Positions 41,585 to 50,351 of a stretch of 64,000 nucleotides of DNA are shown piece by piece. The DNA comes from Paracoccaceae bacterium (GTDB lineage: Bacteria > Pseudomonadota > Alphaproteobacteria > Rhodobacterales > Rhodobacteraceae). A program made the translations under genes and the position numbers. The stretch is from the NCBI GenBank assembly GCA_024742695.1, contig JANSXY010000008.1:83311-147310 (forward strand), in the 5' to 3' direction. The stretch's first letter is position 1, and each line of letters opens with the position of its first letter. The notes under the pieces were generated by a model, which did no database searches, had not been told where the DNA came from, and saw only the letters and a program-made list of their open reading frames with translations.

Positions 41585-43261
41585 CTACGGTTGCGCGCGG
41601 TCCTCTTCCGGCAGCTCGGGGATCGTGAAGATCTGGCCCGGGTAGATCAGGTCGGGATCGCGGATCTGGTCCTGGTTGGCCTCGTAGATCTGCACGTAGA
41701 GAACCCCGCGGCCGTAGTTGCTGCGCGCGATACCCCACAGCGTGAAACCCGGCTGCACGGTCACGGCGGCAACCCTGCCGGCCGCCCCCTCGCCGTCCAG
41801 CCCGCGCGCCGCCGCCACCGCGGCGACGGTTTCGGGCGCCTCGCGCCGGAACGGGGTTTCGACGCGGCTGACCACCGCGCCGCCCGAATCGAGCTGGTCG
41901 GCGCGCAGCCTGTAGACGCCGGGCGCGACATCGCCCAGCGTCGTCGCCCAGGTGCCATCCGCGGCCACCGCGGTCTCGGCCGAGACCGCGTTGTCGAGAT
42001 AGAGCCGCACCACCGCGCGATCGAGCGCCCGTTCGGCCGCCCGTCCCGCAACCTCGACGGCGCCCTCGGCATCGTAGCTGATCGTGTCGATCACGATGTT
42101 GCGCAGCACGTCCGGGCCGGCCAGCAGCCGCGCCCCCTCGGCATCGACGACGATCGCGGCGGGCGGCAGGGGCGCGGCGGCGGGGGCCGCGTCGCCGGCC
42201 GACGGGATGGCGGGCGCGGCCTCCGCGACGGGGGCCGGGGCCGGTTCCGGCCCCGGCGCGGGGTCGGGCTGCGGCGCGGGGCCGTCGGCGGGTGCGACCT
42301 CGGCGGGTTGCTGCCCGGGCTCGGGTGCCGGCGTGGCCGGCACCGCCTGCGGCGGCTCGGGTTCGGCCGCGGGCTGCGTCACCGGCGGCGCACCGGTCTC
42401 GGGCGCGGGCGCTGCGGCCGGCGCCTCGGCGACGGCCTGCGGGGCGGGTTCGGGTTCGGGGTCGGCGGCGGGCGCGGACTCCGCTGCGGGCGCGGGTTCG
42501 GCGGGCGGCGCTTCGGCCGGCGCGGGGTCGGGCGCGGCCTGCGGCGCCGGTTCGGGGGCCGGTTCCGCCACCGGCGCGGGCTCGGGCACCGGTTCCTCGG
42601 CCGGCGCGGCGGCCAGTTGCTCCGGCGCGGGTTCCGGTTCGGGTTCGGGCGGCAGCCGCGGCGCGAGGATCACGCTTTGCTCGGAATAGATCTCGCGCCC
42701 GTCCTCCAGCCGCATCCGCAACCGCAGCACCCGCGGATCGGGGCCCAGCGCGACCTGGAAGAAGGCGGCGAAGGCCCCGCGCCCATCGGCGCGGCTGAGC
42801 GAGGCAGGCTCGTCATCCACCAGGACGGCAACGCTCGATCCCGGTTCGGCCCGGCCGGCGACAAGGGTCATGCCGTCGGCCTCGGCGCGCACGGTGTCGA
42901 AAACCGGCGGGTCCGGCGGCGGCGGCGCGGCCGGGGCGGAGGGTTCGGCCTCGGGTTCCGGGGCCGCCTGCGGCGCGGGCTCTGCCGCGGGTTCGGCGGC
43001 GGCGGGCGCGGGCTCGGCGGCCGGTTGCGGCTCCGTTTCCGGCTCCGGCGCTGGCGCCGCTTCGGGCGCGGGTTCGGCCTCGGGTTCGGCATCGGGGGCC
43101 GCGGCGACCTCGGCCGGCGGTGGTGCCGGGGCGGGGTCCGGCGCCGCGCCCCGGTCGATCCGCAGCATCACGACCAGCGCGGCCACCAGCGCCACCGCCA
43201 ATCCGATCCCGATCTTCATGCCCGGCCCGGCGCCGGCCTGCCGCGCTCGCTCGTCCGCCAT
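41585..43261 (-). CDS. Membrane-anchored LysM protein with long Ala-Pro-Glu linker
   Basis: 558 residues. One N-terminal membrane helix ([19 protein letters not shown]), then two long Pro/Ala/Glu-rich stretches (about 18-120 and 200-370) and globular beta pieces of Ig-like character ([26 protein letters not shown]). A C-terminal LysM domain follows ([18 protein letters not shown]...[10 protein letters not shown], about 500-550) that should bind peptidoglycan. The linker could span the periplasm. The start at 43261 has GGGGGACGG upstream. Related proteins occur in Rhodobacterales without known function. Confidence 0.88.
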   Translation of the reverse strand: MADERARQAGAGPGMKIGIGLAVALVAALVVMLRIDRGAAPDPAPAPPPAEVAAAPDAEPEAEPAPEAAPAPEPETEPQPAAEPAPAAAEPAAEPAPQAAPEPEAEPSAPAAPPPPDPPVFDTVRAEADGMTLVAGRAEPGSSVAVLVDDEPASLSRADGRGAFAAFFQVALGPDPRVLRLRMRLEDGREIYSEQSVILAPRLPPEPEPEPAPEQLAAAPAEEPVPEPAPVAEPAPEPAPQAAPDPAPAEAPPAEPAPAAESAPAADPEPEPAPQAVAEAPAAAPAPETGAPPVTQPAAEPEPPQAVPATPAPEPGQQPAEVAPADGPAPQPDPAPGPEPAPAPVAEAAPAIPSAGDAAPAAAPLPPAAIVVDAEGARLLAGPDVLRNIVIDTISYDAEGAVEVAGRAAERALDRAVVRLYLDNAVSAETAVAADGTWATTLGDVAPGVYRLRADQLDSGGAVVSRVETPFRREAPETVAAVAAARGLDGEGAAGRVAAVTVQPGFTLWGIARSNYGRGVLYVQIYEANQDQIRDPDLIYPGQIFTIPELPEEDRAQP

Positions 43262-43359
43262 GTCCCGTCCCCCAAAACGGCCCGCTCCGCATCCCCGGCT
43301 TGAGCGTCTCAGGTCTTGCCGCTATCACGGCAGGGCACCCCCCGCAACGAGGCCCGATC

Positions 43360-43914
43360 ATGCCCAGCCCCGGAAAATCCGTCTGTGTGTATTGCGGGTC
43401 GCGTTCCGGCACCCGGCCCGCATATGCCGAGGCCGCGGCGCAGACCGGCCGGATGCTCGCCGCAAACGGCTGGCGGCTGGTCTACGGCGCGGGCGACGTG
43501 GGGCTGATGGGCGCGGTCGCGGCCGCCGCGCAGGAGGCCGGCGGGGAAAGCCTGGGCGTGATCCCGGTGCACCTGATCCCGCGCGAGGCGCACCGCGCCC
43601 TGCCCCGCGCCCATGTCGTCACCGAAACGATGCACGAGCGCAAGAAGGTGATGTTCATGAACGCCGACGCCGTGGTGGTGCTGCCCGGCGGCGCGGGATC
43701 GCTCGACGAGTTCTTCGAGGTGCTGACCTGGCGGCAGATCGGCCTGCACCGAAAGCCGCTGTTCCTGCTCGACAGCGCCGGCTACTGGCAGCCGCTCCTG
43801 GCGCTGATCGACCATGTCGTGGCCGAGGGTTTCGCCGACGAAAGCCTCAAGGCCTTCGTCACCGCCGTGCCCGATGTCGCCGCGCTGGAGGCGGCCCTGC
43901 GCGAGGTGCTCTGA
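43360..43914 (+). CDS. LOG-family (TIGR00730) Rossmann-fold protein
   Basis: 184 residues. Motifs SVCVYCGSRSG, LVYGAGDVGLMGA, METMHERKKVMF-like and PGGAGSLDEFFE match the LOG/lysine-decarboxylase-like family. Characterised members are cytokinin riboside 5'-monophosphate phosphoribohydrolases. In bacteria the usual role is nucleotide-monophosphate hydrolysis of uncertain purpose. Head-to-head with the LysM gene. Confidence 0.9.
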   Translation: MPSPGKSVCVYCGSRSGTRPAYAEAAAQTGRMLAANGWRLVYGAGDVGLMGAVAAAAQEAGGESLGVIPVHLIPREAHRALPRAHVVTETMHERKKVMFMNADAVVVLPGGAGSLDEFFEVLTWRQIGLHRKPLFLLDSAGYWQPLLALIDHVVAEGFADESLKAFVTAVPDVAALEAALREVL

Positions 43915-43922
43915 CGCGCCGC

Positions 43923-44774
43923 TCAGTTACCGTTGGCCCGCCTCGAGTTCAGGGCAATCAAGGCGACGCGCAAGCCGTCGAAGTCCGCGTTGTCGCATCC
44001 AGCCTCTGCTCCGTAGGGATCACGGAGCCGCTCGCAGGCCCGCCAGACATGGTGCAGCAGACCGGCGATCCTGGGGGCATCAAGCGTGAGGTTCGCGCCC
44101 TCTTCCAGTCGCTCAACCAGGGCCCGATACTGCGCCGACACCGGTTTCTCGCCGGCGGCATCGGCCCCGGCAACCGTGCGGAGCCTGTGATACTCGCGAA
44201 CCCGCTGCGACGCCCCGATTGCGTCAGCCGGCGACACGGCAGCGTCGACAAGCGCCACGGTGTCTCGATAGACGGCCGCCCCGCGCCGCGAGGTCTCGAA
44301 AAGCCCGTCGGCCCGGGACAACAGGCCAAGCAGCCGGGCCGGGTTCGCCGTCGCCAGATCGGCGAGGTCGATATCGAGCTCCAGGTTCAGCGCCACCTGC
44401 TTCGCCGCCCGGTAATAGGCTTTCTGCACGTCGTATTCGAGCGTTTCGAAGGCGTATTCCCCGGCCGTTGTGTAGTCGGTAGGCCGGCCGCGCGCCGCGG
44501 CTTCGGCAAGCTGCGCCAACGACGCCAGACTGCGGTTGATCTCGCGCGCGGCCTGCTGCGCCATGTCCTTGTCGGTGACGCTTTCGGCCATCAGGGGTGA
44601 AAGGATCGCCAGCCCGACAAGATATCGGTTCACGCGCGATGTCTGAGAGAAGGCCGGCAATTTCGGCTCGATCGCGTGGCCGACGACCCCGCCGGGATAC
44701 CCGATGTCAAGGCGCACGGCCTCGCACCCCGCCAAAGAGGCCAAAAGACACAGACACGCAAACCCACGGACCAT
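43923..44774 (-). CDS. Predicted lipoprotein of unknown function
   Basis: 283 residues. A short signal with lipobox LAGC (Cys17) makes it a lipoprotein. The mature part is almost wholly helical (for example NRSLASLAQLAEAAARG, KAYYRAAKQVALNLELDIDLADL), with three more Cys. G+C is lower and codon use less extreme than in its neighbours. The start is ATG 44774 with GGATGG upstream; a GTG at 44798 is possible. Flanked by unrelated genes on opposite strands, so it stands alone. I recognise no family, and it may have been acquired. Confidence 0.65.
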   Translation of the reverse strand: MVRGFACLCLLASLAGCEAVRLDIGYPGGVVGHAIEPKLPAFSQTSRVNRYLVGLAILSPLMAESVTDKDMAQQAAREINRSLASLAQLAEAAARGRPTDYTTAGEYAFETLEYDVQKAYYRAAKQVALNLELDIDLADLATANPARLLGLLSRADGLFETSRRGAAVYRDTVALVDAAVSPADAIGASQRVREYHRLRTVAGADAAGEKPVSAQYRALVERLEEGANLTLDAPRIAGLLHHVWRACERLRDPYGAEAGCDNADFDGLRVALIALNSRRANGN

Positions 44775-44944
44775 GGAACCATCCAACTCGCACCACACCC
44801 AAGGGTTGCACCAATCGACCTCCCGTTCAACCCTTGCCTTTCCCGTCGAGCATCGCGGGCAAGGCGTTTTCCGCCCCGCCGCGCCGGTTCTGGCCTTCGG
44901 CCGCGCCGCGCGCTAAGCGGGTGCCCTGACCGGGGAGATACGCG

Positions 44945-45763
44945 ATGCCGCCAGTCGCCGACCTGTTGCCGATGCTGGGCCTGCTGATCGTCATCGGCGG
45001 GATCGCGGGCGTCATCGCGGGGCTACTGGGCGTCGGCGGCGGGATCGTGCTGGTGCCGGCATTCTTCTACGCCTTCTCTTACCTCGGCTACGGCGGGCCG
45101 CAGCTGATGCAGGTGTGCCTGGCCACCTCGCTGGCCACCATCGTCGTCACCTCGGTGCGCTCGGTTCACGCCCACAACCGCAGGGGCGCGGTCGACTGGG
45201 CGATCCTGCGGGGCTGGGCGCCGGGGATCGCGCTGGGCGCCGTGATCGGCGTGCTGGTGGCCTCGGGGCTGCGGACGCCCGCGCTGCAGGCGATCTTCGG
45301 CGCGCTGGCGCTGACCGTCGCGCTGTACCTCGGCTTCGGCCGGGCCGAGTGGCGGATCGGCCCGGCGATGCCGCGCGGGCCGGTCCGGGCCGCGCTGTCG
45401 CCGGCTGTGGGGTTCCTGTCGGTCCTGATGGGGATCGGCGGCGGCAGCTTCGGTGTGCCACTGATGAGCCTTTCCGGCGTGCCGATCCACCGTGCCGTCG
45501 CCACCGCCGCCGGGTTCGGCGTGCTGATCGCGGTCCCCGCGGTGATCGCCTTCCTGCTGCTCCCGGTGGCTGCGCCGCCGCCGCTGACCGTCGGCGCGGT
45601 CAACCTGCCGGCCTTCGCGGTGATCATCGCGATGACGCTGATCACCACGCCGGTCGGGGTGAAGCTGGCGCATGGCACCGATCCGCGGCGGCTGCGGCGG
45701 GTGTTCGCGCTGTTCATCGGGATCGTCGCGCTCAACATGCTGCGCAAGGTGGCGGGATGGTAG
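44945..45763 (+). CDS. TSUP family (TauE/SafE) anion transporter, second copy
   Basis: 272 residues, eight membrane helices. The first-half motif GVIAGLLGVGGGIVLVPAFF and the second-half motif LSVLMGIGGGSFGVPLM are the canonical TSUP pair, closer to consensus than those of the copy at 23277. GGGGAGA precedes the ATG. Substrate unknown. The next gene begins within its last codons. Confidence 0.9.
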   Translation: MPPVADLLPMLGLLIVIGGIAGVIAGLLGVGGGIVLVPAFFYAFSYLGYGGPQLMQVCLATSLATIVVTSVRSVHAHNRRGAVDWAILRGWAPGIALGAVIGVLVASGLRTPALQAIFGALALTVALYLGFGRAEWRIGPAMPRGPVRAALSPAVGFLSVLMGIGGGSFGVPLMSLSGVPIHRAVATAAGFGVLIAVPAVIAFLLLPVAAPPPLTVGAVNLPAFAVIIAMTLITTPVGVKLAHGTDPRRLRRVFALFIGIVALNMLRKVAGW

Positions 45764-46500
45764 GCGCGGCGGGCTTCACGGTAGCGCCGGCCACGCCGGC
45801 GCGGCTCGCCTGGGTCGCCGCGGCCCTGCCGGCGGCGCGCGCGGCGCTGGCGAAGGGCACCGACTGGCGCTGCGGCGGCACGTGGTTTCCCGGCGTCGAT
45901 GCCCTGCCCAACGACGCCGAGGGCCGGATCGCCGACGGCCCGGCGCCCGAGGGGCTGCCCGCAACGCCCCGGCCGCTGCATCCCGCGCAACTGTCCGTCA
46001 CCCGGCCCGGCTATCCGAAACCATGGCCCGGCGAGGCCGAAGCCGCCTTCGGCTACCGGCTCAGGCGCGACGCGGCGCATCTCGACGGGCTTCTGCCGGT
46101 CGGGCCGGACCGCCGCCGGTTCCTGCGCGAACCGCATGCCTGGATCGCCGGCATCGCGCTGACCCCGGCCGATCCGGGGGCCGCGCCGCTGGTCGCCTGG
46201 GACGGCAGCCACCGGGTGATGCGCGCCGCCCTGGCGCGGGCGCTGGCCGGCCATGCCCCGGCGGACTGGCACAGGATCGACCTGACGGAGGCCTACCAGG
46301 CCGCCCGGCGCGAGGTCTTCGCGGCCTGCCCGCGCCGCGAAATCCCTCTGGAACCGGGGCAGATGGTGCTTCTGCACCGGCTGGTCCTGCACGGGATCGC
46401 GCCCTGGGCGGAGGGCGCGGGCGCGCCGCCCGAAGGCCGGATGATCGCCTATTTCCGGCCCTGCCTGACCGATCCGGCCGACTGGCTGGCGGCGGACTAG
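45757..46500 (+). CDS. PhyH-like Fe(II)/2-oxoglutarate dioxygenase family protein
   Basis: 247 residues. A jelly-roll oxygenase: the metal HxD is His108-Leu-Asp110 (RRDAAHLDGLLP), the distal histidine is His207 or His212 (LLHRLVLHGIAPW), and a 2-oxoglutarate Arg lies in EGRMIAYFRP. The N-terminus GGTWFPGVDALPND is conserved in Rhodobacterales relatives. Substrate unknown. It overlaps the TSUP gene by 7 bases, so the two are probably co-translated. Confidence 0.72.
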   Translation: MVGAAGFTVAPATPARLAWVAAALPAARAALAKGTDWRCGGTWFPGVDALPNDAEGRIADGPAPEGLPATPRPLHPAQLSVTRPGYPKPWPGEAEAAFGYRLRRDAAHLDGLLPVGPDRRRFLREPHAWIAGIALTPADPGAAPLVAWDGSHRVMRAALARALAGHAPADWHRIDLTEAYQAARREVFAACPRREIPLEPGQMVLLHRLVLHGIAPWAEGAGAPPEGRMIAYFRPCLTDPADWLAAD

Positions 46501-46516
46501 GGGCCGGCCGCGCGGC

Positions 46517-48061
46517 TCAGCCGCGGTGCCCGGCCAGCGCGGCACGGGCGGCATCCCTGCCGCAGATCATCGTCCCGGTGAAGCCGCCGGTCCCGCCCCA
46601 GGCCGAGGCCAGCCACAGCCCCGCCACCTCGGTCTTCACCCGGCCCGGCGGACCCGGCCGCGGCGGCGGCCTCGGCGCGAATCCGTAAAGCGCCCCGTCC
46701 GGCGTGCCGAGGTAGTGCGCCATCGTCCGCGCCGTGGCGAGATCGGCAAAGCGCACCGCGCCGGCGAAACCCGGCCATTCGGCATCGAGCGTGGCGACGA
46801 TCGCGGCCAGCCAGCGCTCCTTGTGGGCGCGGTACTCGGCCTCGGGCCGGCCCTGCCAGTTGTCCAGCCGGTCCAGCATCGTGGCCGACACCGGCGCGGG
46901 CCCCTGCCCCGGCAGGCCGGCATCGATCTGGCCATAGTCCACCACCGTCATGCCCGGCATCCGCGCGCCCGGCGCGTCGGCGGCCAGCGCGGCGGCGGGG
47001 CGCAGATCCTTCAGGCCGGTCATCCAGCCGGGGATCAGAACCGTGGAATAGGCGGTGATGCCCAGCTCCGCCCCGGGCCGGTCGAGCAGGAAGCTCGCCA
47101 TCATCAGGGTCAGCGACCGGTCGCGATGGGCATAGGGTTCGAGGAACGCCGCGCGGCGGTCTTCCGGCAGCATCGTGGCGAGGTGATCGGGCGCGCAGCC
47201 GGCCAGCACGATCGGCGCGCGCACCGTATCCGTCCGGCCATGCCGGTCGCGGAACCGCACGCCAGCGGCCCGGCCGGCATCGTCAAGGACGATCCCGTCC
47301 ACCGTCCGGCCGGCAAGCGCCATGCCGCCCGCGTCGCGCACGACGCCCAGCAGCCGGTCGACCAGCACGGTGGAGCCGCCGCGGATGTACGCGCCGCCGC
47401 GGCGATAGTATTCGCCCTGCGCCACGCAGAAGAACGCCCACCACAACTCGTCGGGATCGTCGTGGTAATAGCCCAGGTTCGGCACCAGCGCGGTCTTGAC
47501 CAGTTCGTCGTCACCGAAGTGCCGCGTCAGCATCTCGCCCAGGCTGCGCGAGAAGTCGCGCCCGGCATGGCGCAGATCGTTCAGAAGGCCGGGCAGATGT
47601 TTCAGCCACCAGACCGGGCCGCCGCGCCCGGCGGTGGTGGACAGCAGATGCCGCAGGTGGTCGAGATCGGCAAGGAAGGCGCGCACGCCCCCGGCATGCT
47701 GCGGAAACCGCGCCGTCACCGCCTGCACGATCGCCTCGTAGCCGTGCGGCAGGGTAAACGGTGCGCCGAACATCGGGCCGCGCACCTCCTGCAGGGCGGG
47801 GACCGGGACGAATTCGATCGCGCCGTCCAGACCGAGATCGCGAAACAGCGCCGCCTTGGTATCGCCGTCCCCCGGCATCGTGGTTTCGTGCAGGGAGGAT
47901 TCGAAGACCTGCCCGTGGCGCACGAAACGGTTCGCCGCGCCGCCGAACCCGTCCAGCCGTTCCAGCACCAGCACCCGCAGGCCCGCGCGGGCGCACAGCG
48001 CCGCCGCGGTGAGGGCGCCAAGGCCCGATCCGATCGCTATCGCGTCATAGGTGTCGTCCAT
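46517..48061 (-). CDS. CrtI / retinol-saturase-like FAD-dependent oxidoreductase
   Basis: 514 residues. The N-terminal dinucleotide fold AIAIGSGLGALTAAALCARAGLRVLVLE is followed by GGAANRF, as in phytoene desaturases. The C-terminus (GLWLASAWGGTGGFTGTMICGRDAA) is the second FAD contact typical of this superfamily. No crt neighbours are present, so a carotenoid substrate is not implied. The start is ATG 48061; GTG 48073 is an alternative. Convergent with the PhyH-like gene, 16 bases apart. Confidence 0.82.
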   Translation of the reverse strand: MDDTYDAIAIGSGLGALTAAALCARAGLRVLVLERLDGFGGAANRFVRHGQVFESSLHETTMPGDGDTKAALFRDLGLDGAIEFVPVPALQEVRGPMFGAPFTLPHGYEAIVQAVTARFPQHAGGVRAFLADLDHLRHLLSTTAGRGGPVWWLKHLPGLLNDLRHAGRDFSRSLGEMLTRHFGDDELVKTALVPNLGYYHDDPDELWWAFFCVAQGEYYRRGGAYIRGGSTVLVDRLLGVVRDAGGMALAGRTVDGIVLDDAGRAAGVRFRDRHGRTDTVRAPIVLAGCAPDHLATMLPEDRRAAFLEPYAHRDRSLTLMMASFLLDRPGAELGITAYSTVLIPGWMTGLKDLRPAAALAADAPGARMPGMTVVDYGQIDAGLPGQGPAPVSATMLDRLDNWQGRPEAEYRAHKERWLAAIVATLDAEWPGFAGAVRFADLATARTMAHYLGTPDGALYGFAPRPPPRPGPPGRVKTEVAGLWLASAWGGTGGFTGTMICGRDAARAALAGHRG

Positions 48062-48141
48062 ACCATGTCTCACTCGCTACACTGCACATCGTGAAGCCTA
48101 GCGAGGGTGACGGCGACGGGACTTGATTCACGTCAACGGGG

Positions 48142-48387
48142 TCAGCATTCGCCGCGCCGCGCCGCGCGTCCGCCGCGGCGCTTGCCCAGCCGCGGGGCGC
48201 GGGCGGGCAGTTCATCCATGATCGCGCGGCGGGTTTCGGGCAGCATCCGGCTCCAGGCGCCGATCTCCTCGATCGTGCGGTAGCAACCGATGCAGATCCG
48301 CTCCACCGGGTGCACGGTGCAAAGCTTCACGCAGGGGCTTTCGATCTCGTCGCGGCGCCAGACGGCGTCACTGTCCTTGGATGTCAT
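48142..48387 (-). CDS. DUF1289 small cysteine protein
   Basis: 81 residues. The Cys pattern ESPCVKLCTVHP...ICIGCYRTIEEI is the DUF1289 signature and probably binds a metal or Fe-S cluster. The tail is basic. Its start overlaps the end of ruvX by 20 bases, so it is the last gene of the ccmI-ruvX-DUF1289 operon. Confidence 0.9.
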   Translation of the reverse strand: MTSKDSDAVWRRDEIESPCVKLCTVHPVERICIGCYRTIEEIGAWSRMLPETRRAIMDELPARAPRLGKRRGGRAARRGEC

Positions 48388-48859
48388 CTGCCTGCCTCAT
48401 GTGCCCGAGCCGATCGAGCAGTCCCTGCAATATATAGCCCGCGGCGACATGGTCGATGACCTCCGAGCGACGTTTCCGTGTCGTATCCGCCTCCAGCAGC
48501 GCGCGTTCGGCGGCGACGGTCGACAGCCGCTCGTCCCAGAAGGTGATCGGCAGATCGGTAAGCCGCGACAGGTTGCGCGCGAAGGCGCGGGTCGACTGGC
48601 AGCGCGGCCCCTCGCTGCCGTCCATGTTGCGCGGCAGTCCCAGCACCAGCCCGCCGATCTCGCGGTCCGCCACGATCTTCATCAGCGCCTCGGCATCGAG
48701 GCCGAATTTCCGGCGCCGGATCGTGGTCAGCGGCGTTGCGACCCGGCGCAGCCGGTCGGACACCGCGACGCCGATGGTCTTCTCGCCGAGATCGAGCCCG
48801 GCCACCGCCGCGACGGGCGGCAGCGCCGCGACGAAGGCCTCGGGCCCTTCGCAGATCAC
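48368..48859 (-). CDS. ruvX: Putative pre-16S rRNA nuclease / Holliday junction resolvase-like protein
   Basis: 163 residues. RNase H-like YqgF fold with AVAGLDLGEKTIGVAVSD, LVLGLPRNMDGSEGP and the catalytic FWDERLSTVAAERAL. Family members process the 16S rRNA 5' end. The start is GTG 48859, which overlaps the ccmI stop as GTGA. Confidence 0.93.
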   Translation of the reverse strand: MICEGPEAFVAALPPVAAVAGLDLGEKTIGVAVSDRLRRVATPLTTIRRRKFGLDAEALMKIVADREIGGLVLGLPRNMDGSEGPRCQSTRAFARNLSRLTDLPITFWDERLSTVAAERALLEADTTRKRRSEVIDHVAAGYILQGLLDRLGHMRQADDIQGQ

Positions 48860-50103
48860 TCGGCGACCCCGGCGCGTTCGGCGGCGGCACGGACGGTGGC
48901 CAGCATCTCCGGGTACTCGGCGAAGACGCCCTGCGCCTCGGCCCAGATCTCGGCGGCGCGGTCGGCCTCGCCCATGACGCCCAGCGCGCCGATCAGGCGC
49001 GCCCAGTCCTCGGCGCTGCCGCCTTCGGTCGCCAGCCGCTCGGCCAGGCCCTCGACCATGCCGCGGATCATCGCGTTGCGATCCTCTTCCGACATCTCGG
49101 CGGCCGCCTCCATGTCTTCGGCGCTGGGGCCGGGTCCGGCGACCGCGGGGGGCGCGGCGGCGAAGGCGGGCGGCTGCCACTCCTGCCCGGCGTAGATCGA
49201 CAGTTCCTGCATCTGCGCCATGATCACCGGCACCCAGGGCGCGGCCGGGTCGCTGGATTTCAGCAGATCGTCCCAGATCTTGAACGCCCGGTCGGGCCGG
49301 CCGTTCTGCGCCATCATCAGCCCGACATAGTAGCGCGCGGTGCCGTTGCGCCCGTCGCGGGTCAGCACCTCGTTCAGCACCGCCTCGGCCTCGGGGGTGA
49401 CCAGGCCACCGGCGGCCAGCACCATCAGGTCGGCCAGCGCGGCGAAATCCTGCGCCGTCGCGGCCTCGCCCTTCAGGGCGACGAGCCGGCGCTGCGCCGC
49501 CGCGCCGGCGGCCGGATCGCCCGTCGCCGCCTCGTTGCGCGCCAGAAGCTCCAGCCCCTGGATATCGTTCGGGCGCTCCGCCACAACCGCGCGCAGCCGC
49601 TCCATCAGTTCGGCGAAGCGGGGATCGACCTCGGGCGGCGGGCCCAGGCGCTCGCGCGCCGTCTCCTCGGCCTCGTCCTGCGACGGCCGCGCCGCGAGCG
49701 AGGCCTCCGCCATCTCGAGCCGCTGCGACATCGGCAGGTCGCCGTAGCCCGGCGCCCCGATATCCCGGTAAAGCCAGATCGCCCCGGCCACGGCGACAAC
49801 CGCCACCCCGGCGGCGGCGATGCGCGCGACCGCAGGATCGTCGCGGCCGGTCGTGCTGGCGCGGGCCAGCGCGCGGTCGGCCTCCAGCACCCGGCGGGAG
49901 ATTTCCGTCTTCATCCGCTCGGCATCCTCGGGCGCGATGATTCCGCGGGCGAGATCGCGGTCGATCTCCTTCAACTGGTCGCGGTAGACCCGCAGGTCAT
50001 AGGCGGCGGCGGGTTCCTCGCCCGCGCCGCCGCGCACCAGCGCCAGCACCACCAGGCCGGTCATGACAAGGGCGATCAGGGCGGCGACGATCCAGAACAG
50101 CAT
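48856..50103 (-). CDS. ccmI: Cytochrome c maturation protein CcmI
   Basis: 415 residues. Two membrane helices (FWIVAALIALVMTGLVVLAL; VAVVAVAGAIWLYR) frame a cytoplasmic loop with YRDQLKEIDRDLARGIIAPEDA, the CcmI signature. A periplasmic TPR domain that holds apocytochromes for haem ligation follows. Unlinked to ccmABCDG, as is usual in this order. The true start is at MLFWIV; the longer frame is spurious. Confidence 0.93.
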   Translation of the reverse strand: MLFWIVAALIALVMTGLVVLALVRGGAGEEPAAAYDLRVYRDQLKEIDRDLARGIIAPEDAERMKTEISRRVLEADRALARASTTGRDDPAVARIAAAGVAVVAVAGAIWLYRDIGAPGYGDLPMSQRLEMAEASLAARPSQDEAEETARERLGPPPEVDPRFAELMERLRAVVAERPNDIQGLELLARNEAATGDPAAGAAAQRRLVALKGEAATAQDFAALADLMVLAAGGLVTPEAEAVLNEVLTRDGRNGTARYYVGLMMAQNGRPDRAFKIWDDLLKSSDPAAPWVPVIMAQMQELSIYAGQEWQPPAFAAAPPAVAGPGPSAEDMEAAAEMSEEDRNAMIRGMVEGLAERLATEGGSAEDWARLIGALGVMGEADRAAEIWAEAQGVFAEYPEMLATVRAAAERAGVAE

Positions 50104-50182
50104 GTATCCTCCCGGTTTGTCCCCATTTAGGGACTCTGCCGCCCGACCGGAAGAGCGAAGCGACGTTCGGGCACTTGGCCGA

Positions 50183-50205
50183 GATGTCGCAGGCCCGATG
50201 TCGCA
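50183..50205. promoter_or_regulatory. Direct repeat GATGTCGCA upstream of soxB
   Basis: Two exact 9-bp copies (50183-50191 and 50197-50205), 14 bases apart start to start, in the divergent ccmI-soxB region 147 bases before soxB. This is a plausible activator site for the sarcosine operon. The regulator is not identified. Confidence 0.35.
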
Positions 50206-50351
50206 TTTTTCTCCATTGTGCCGGTTCCTCGCCTGTGGCCTGCCGCCCGGCACGTCATGTAGCCTCTGGGCCGCAGTGCCGCCGCCGGCGGATTCGGCGG
50301 GCCGCCGGGCAAGGGTGGCCGGGAAGGGCTGCGGGAAGGGCAGGACGTGGG

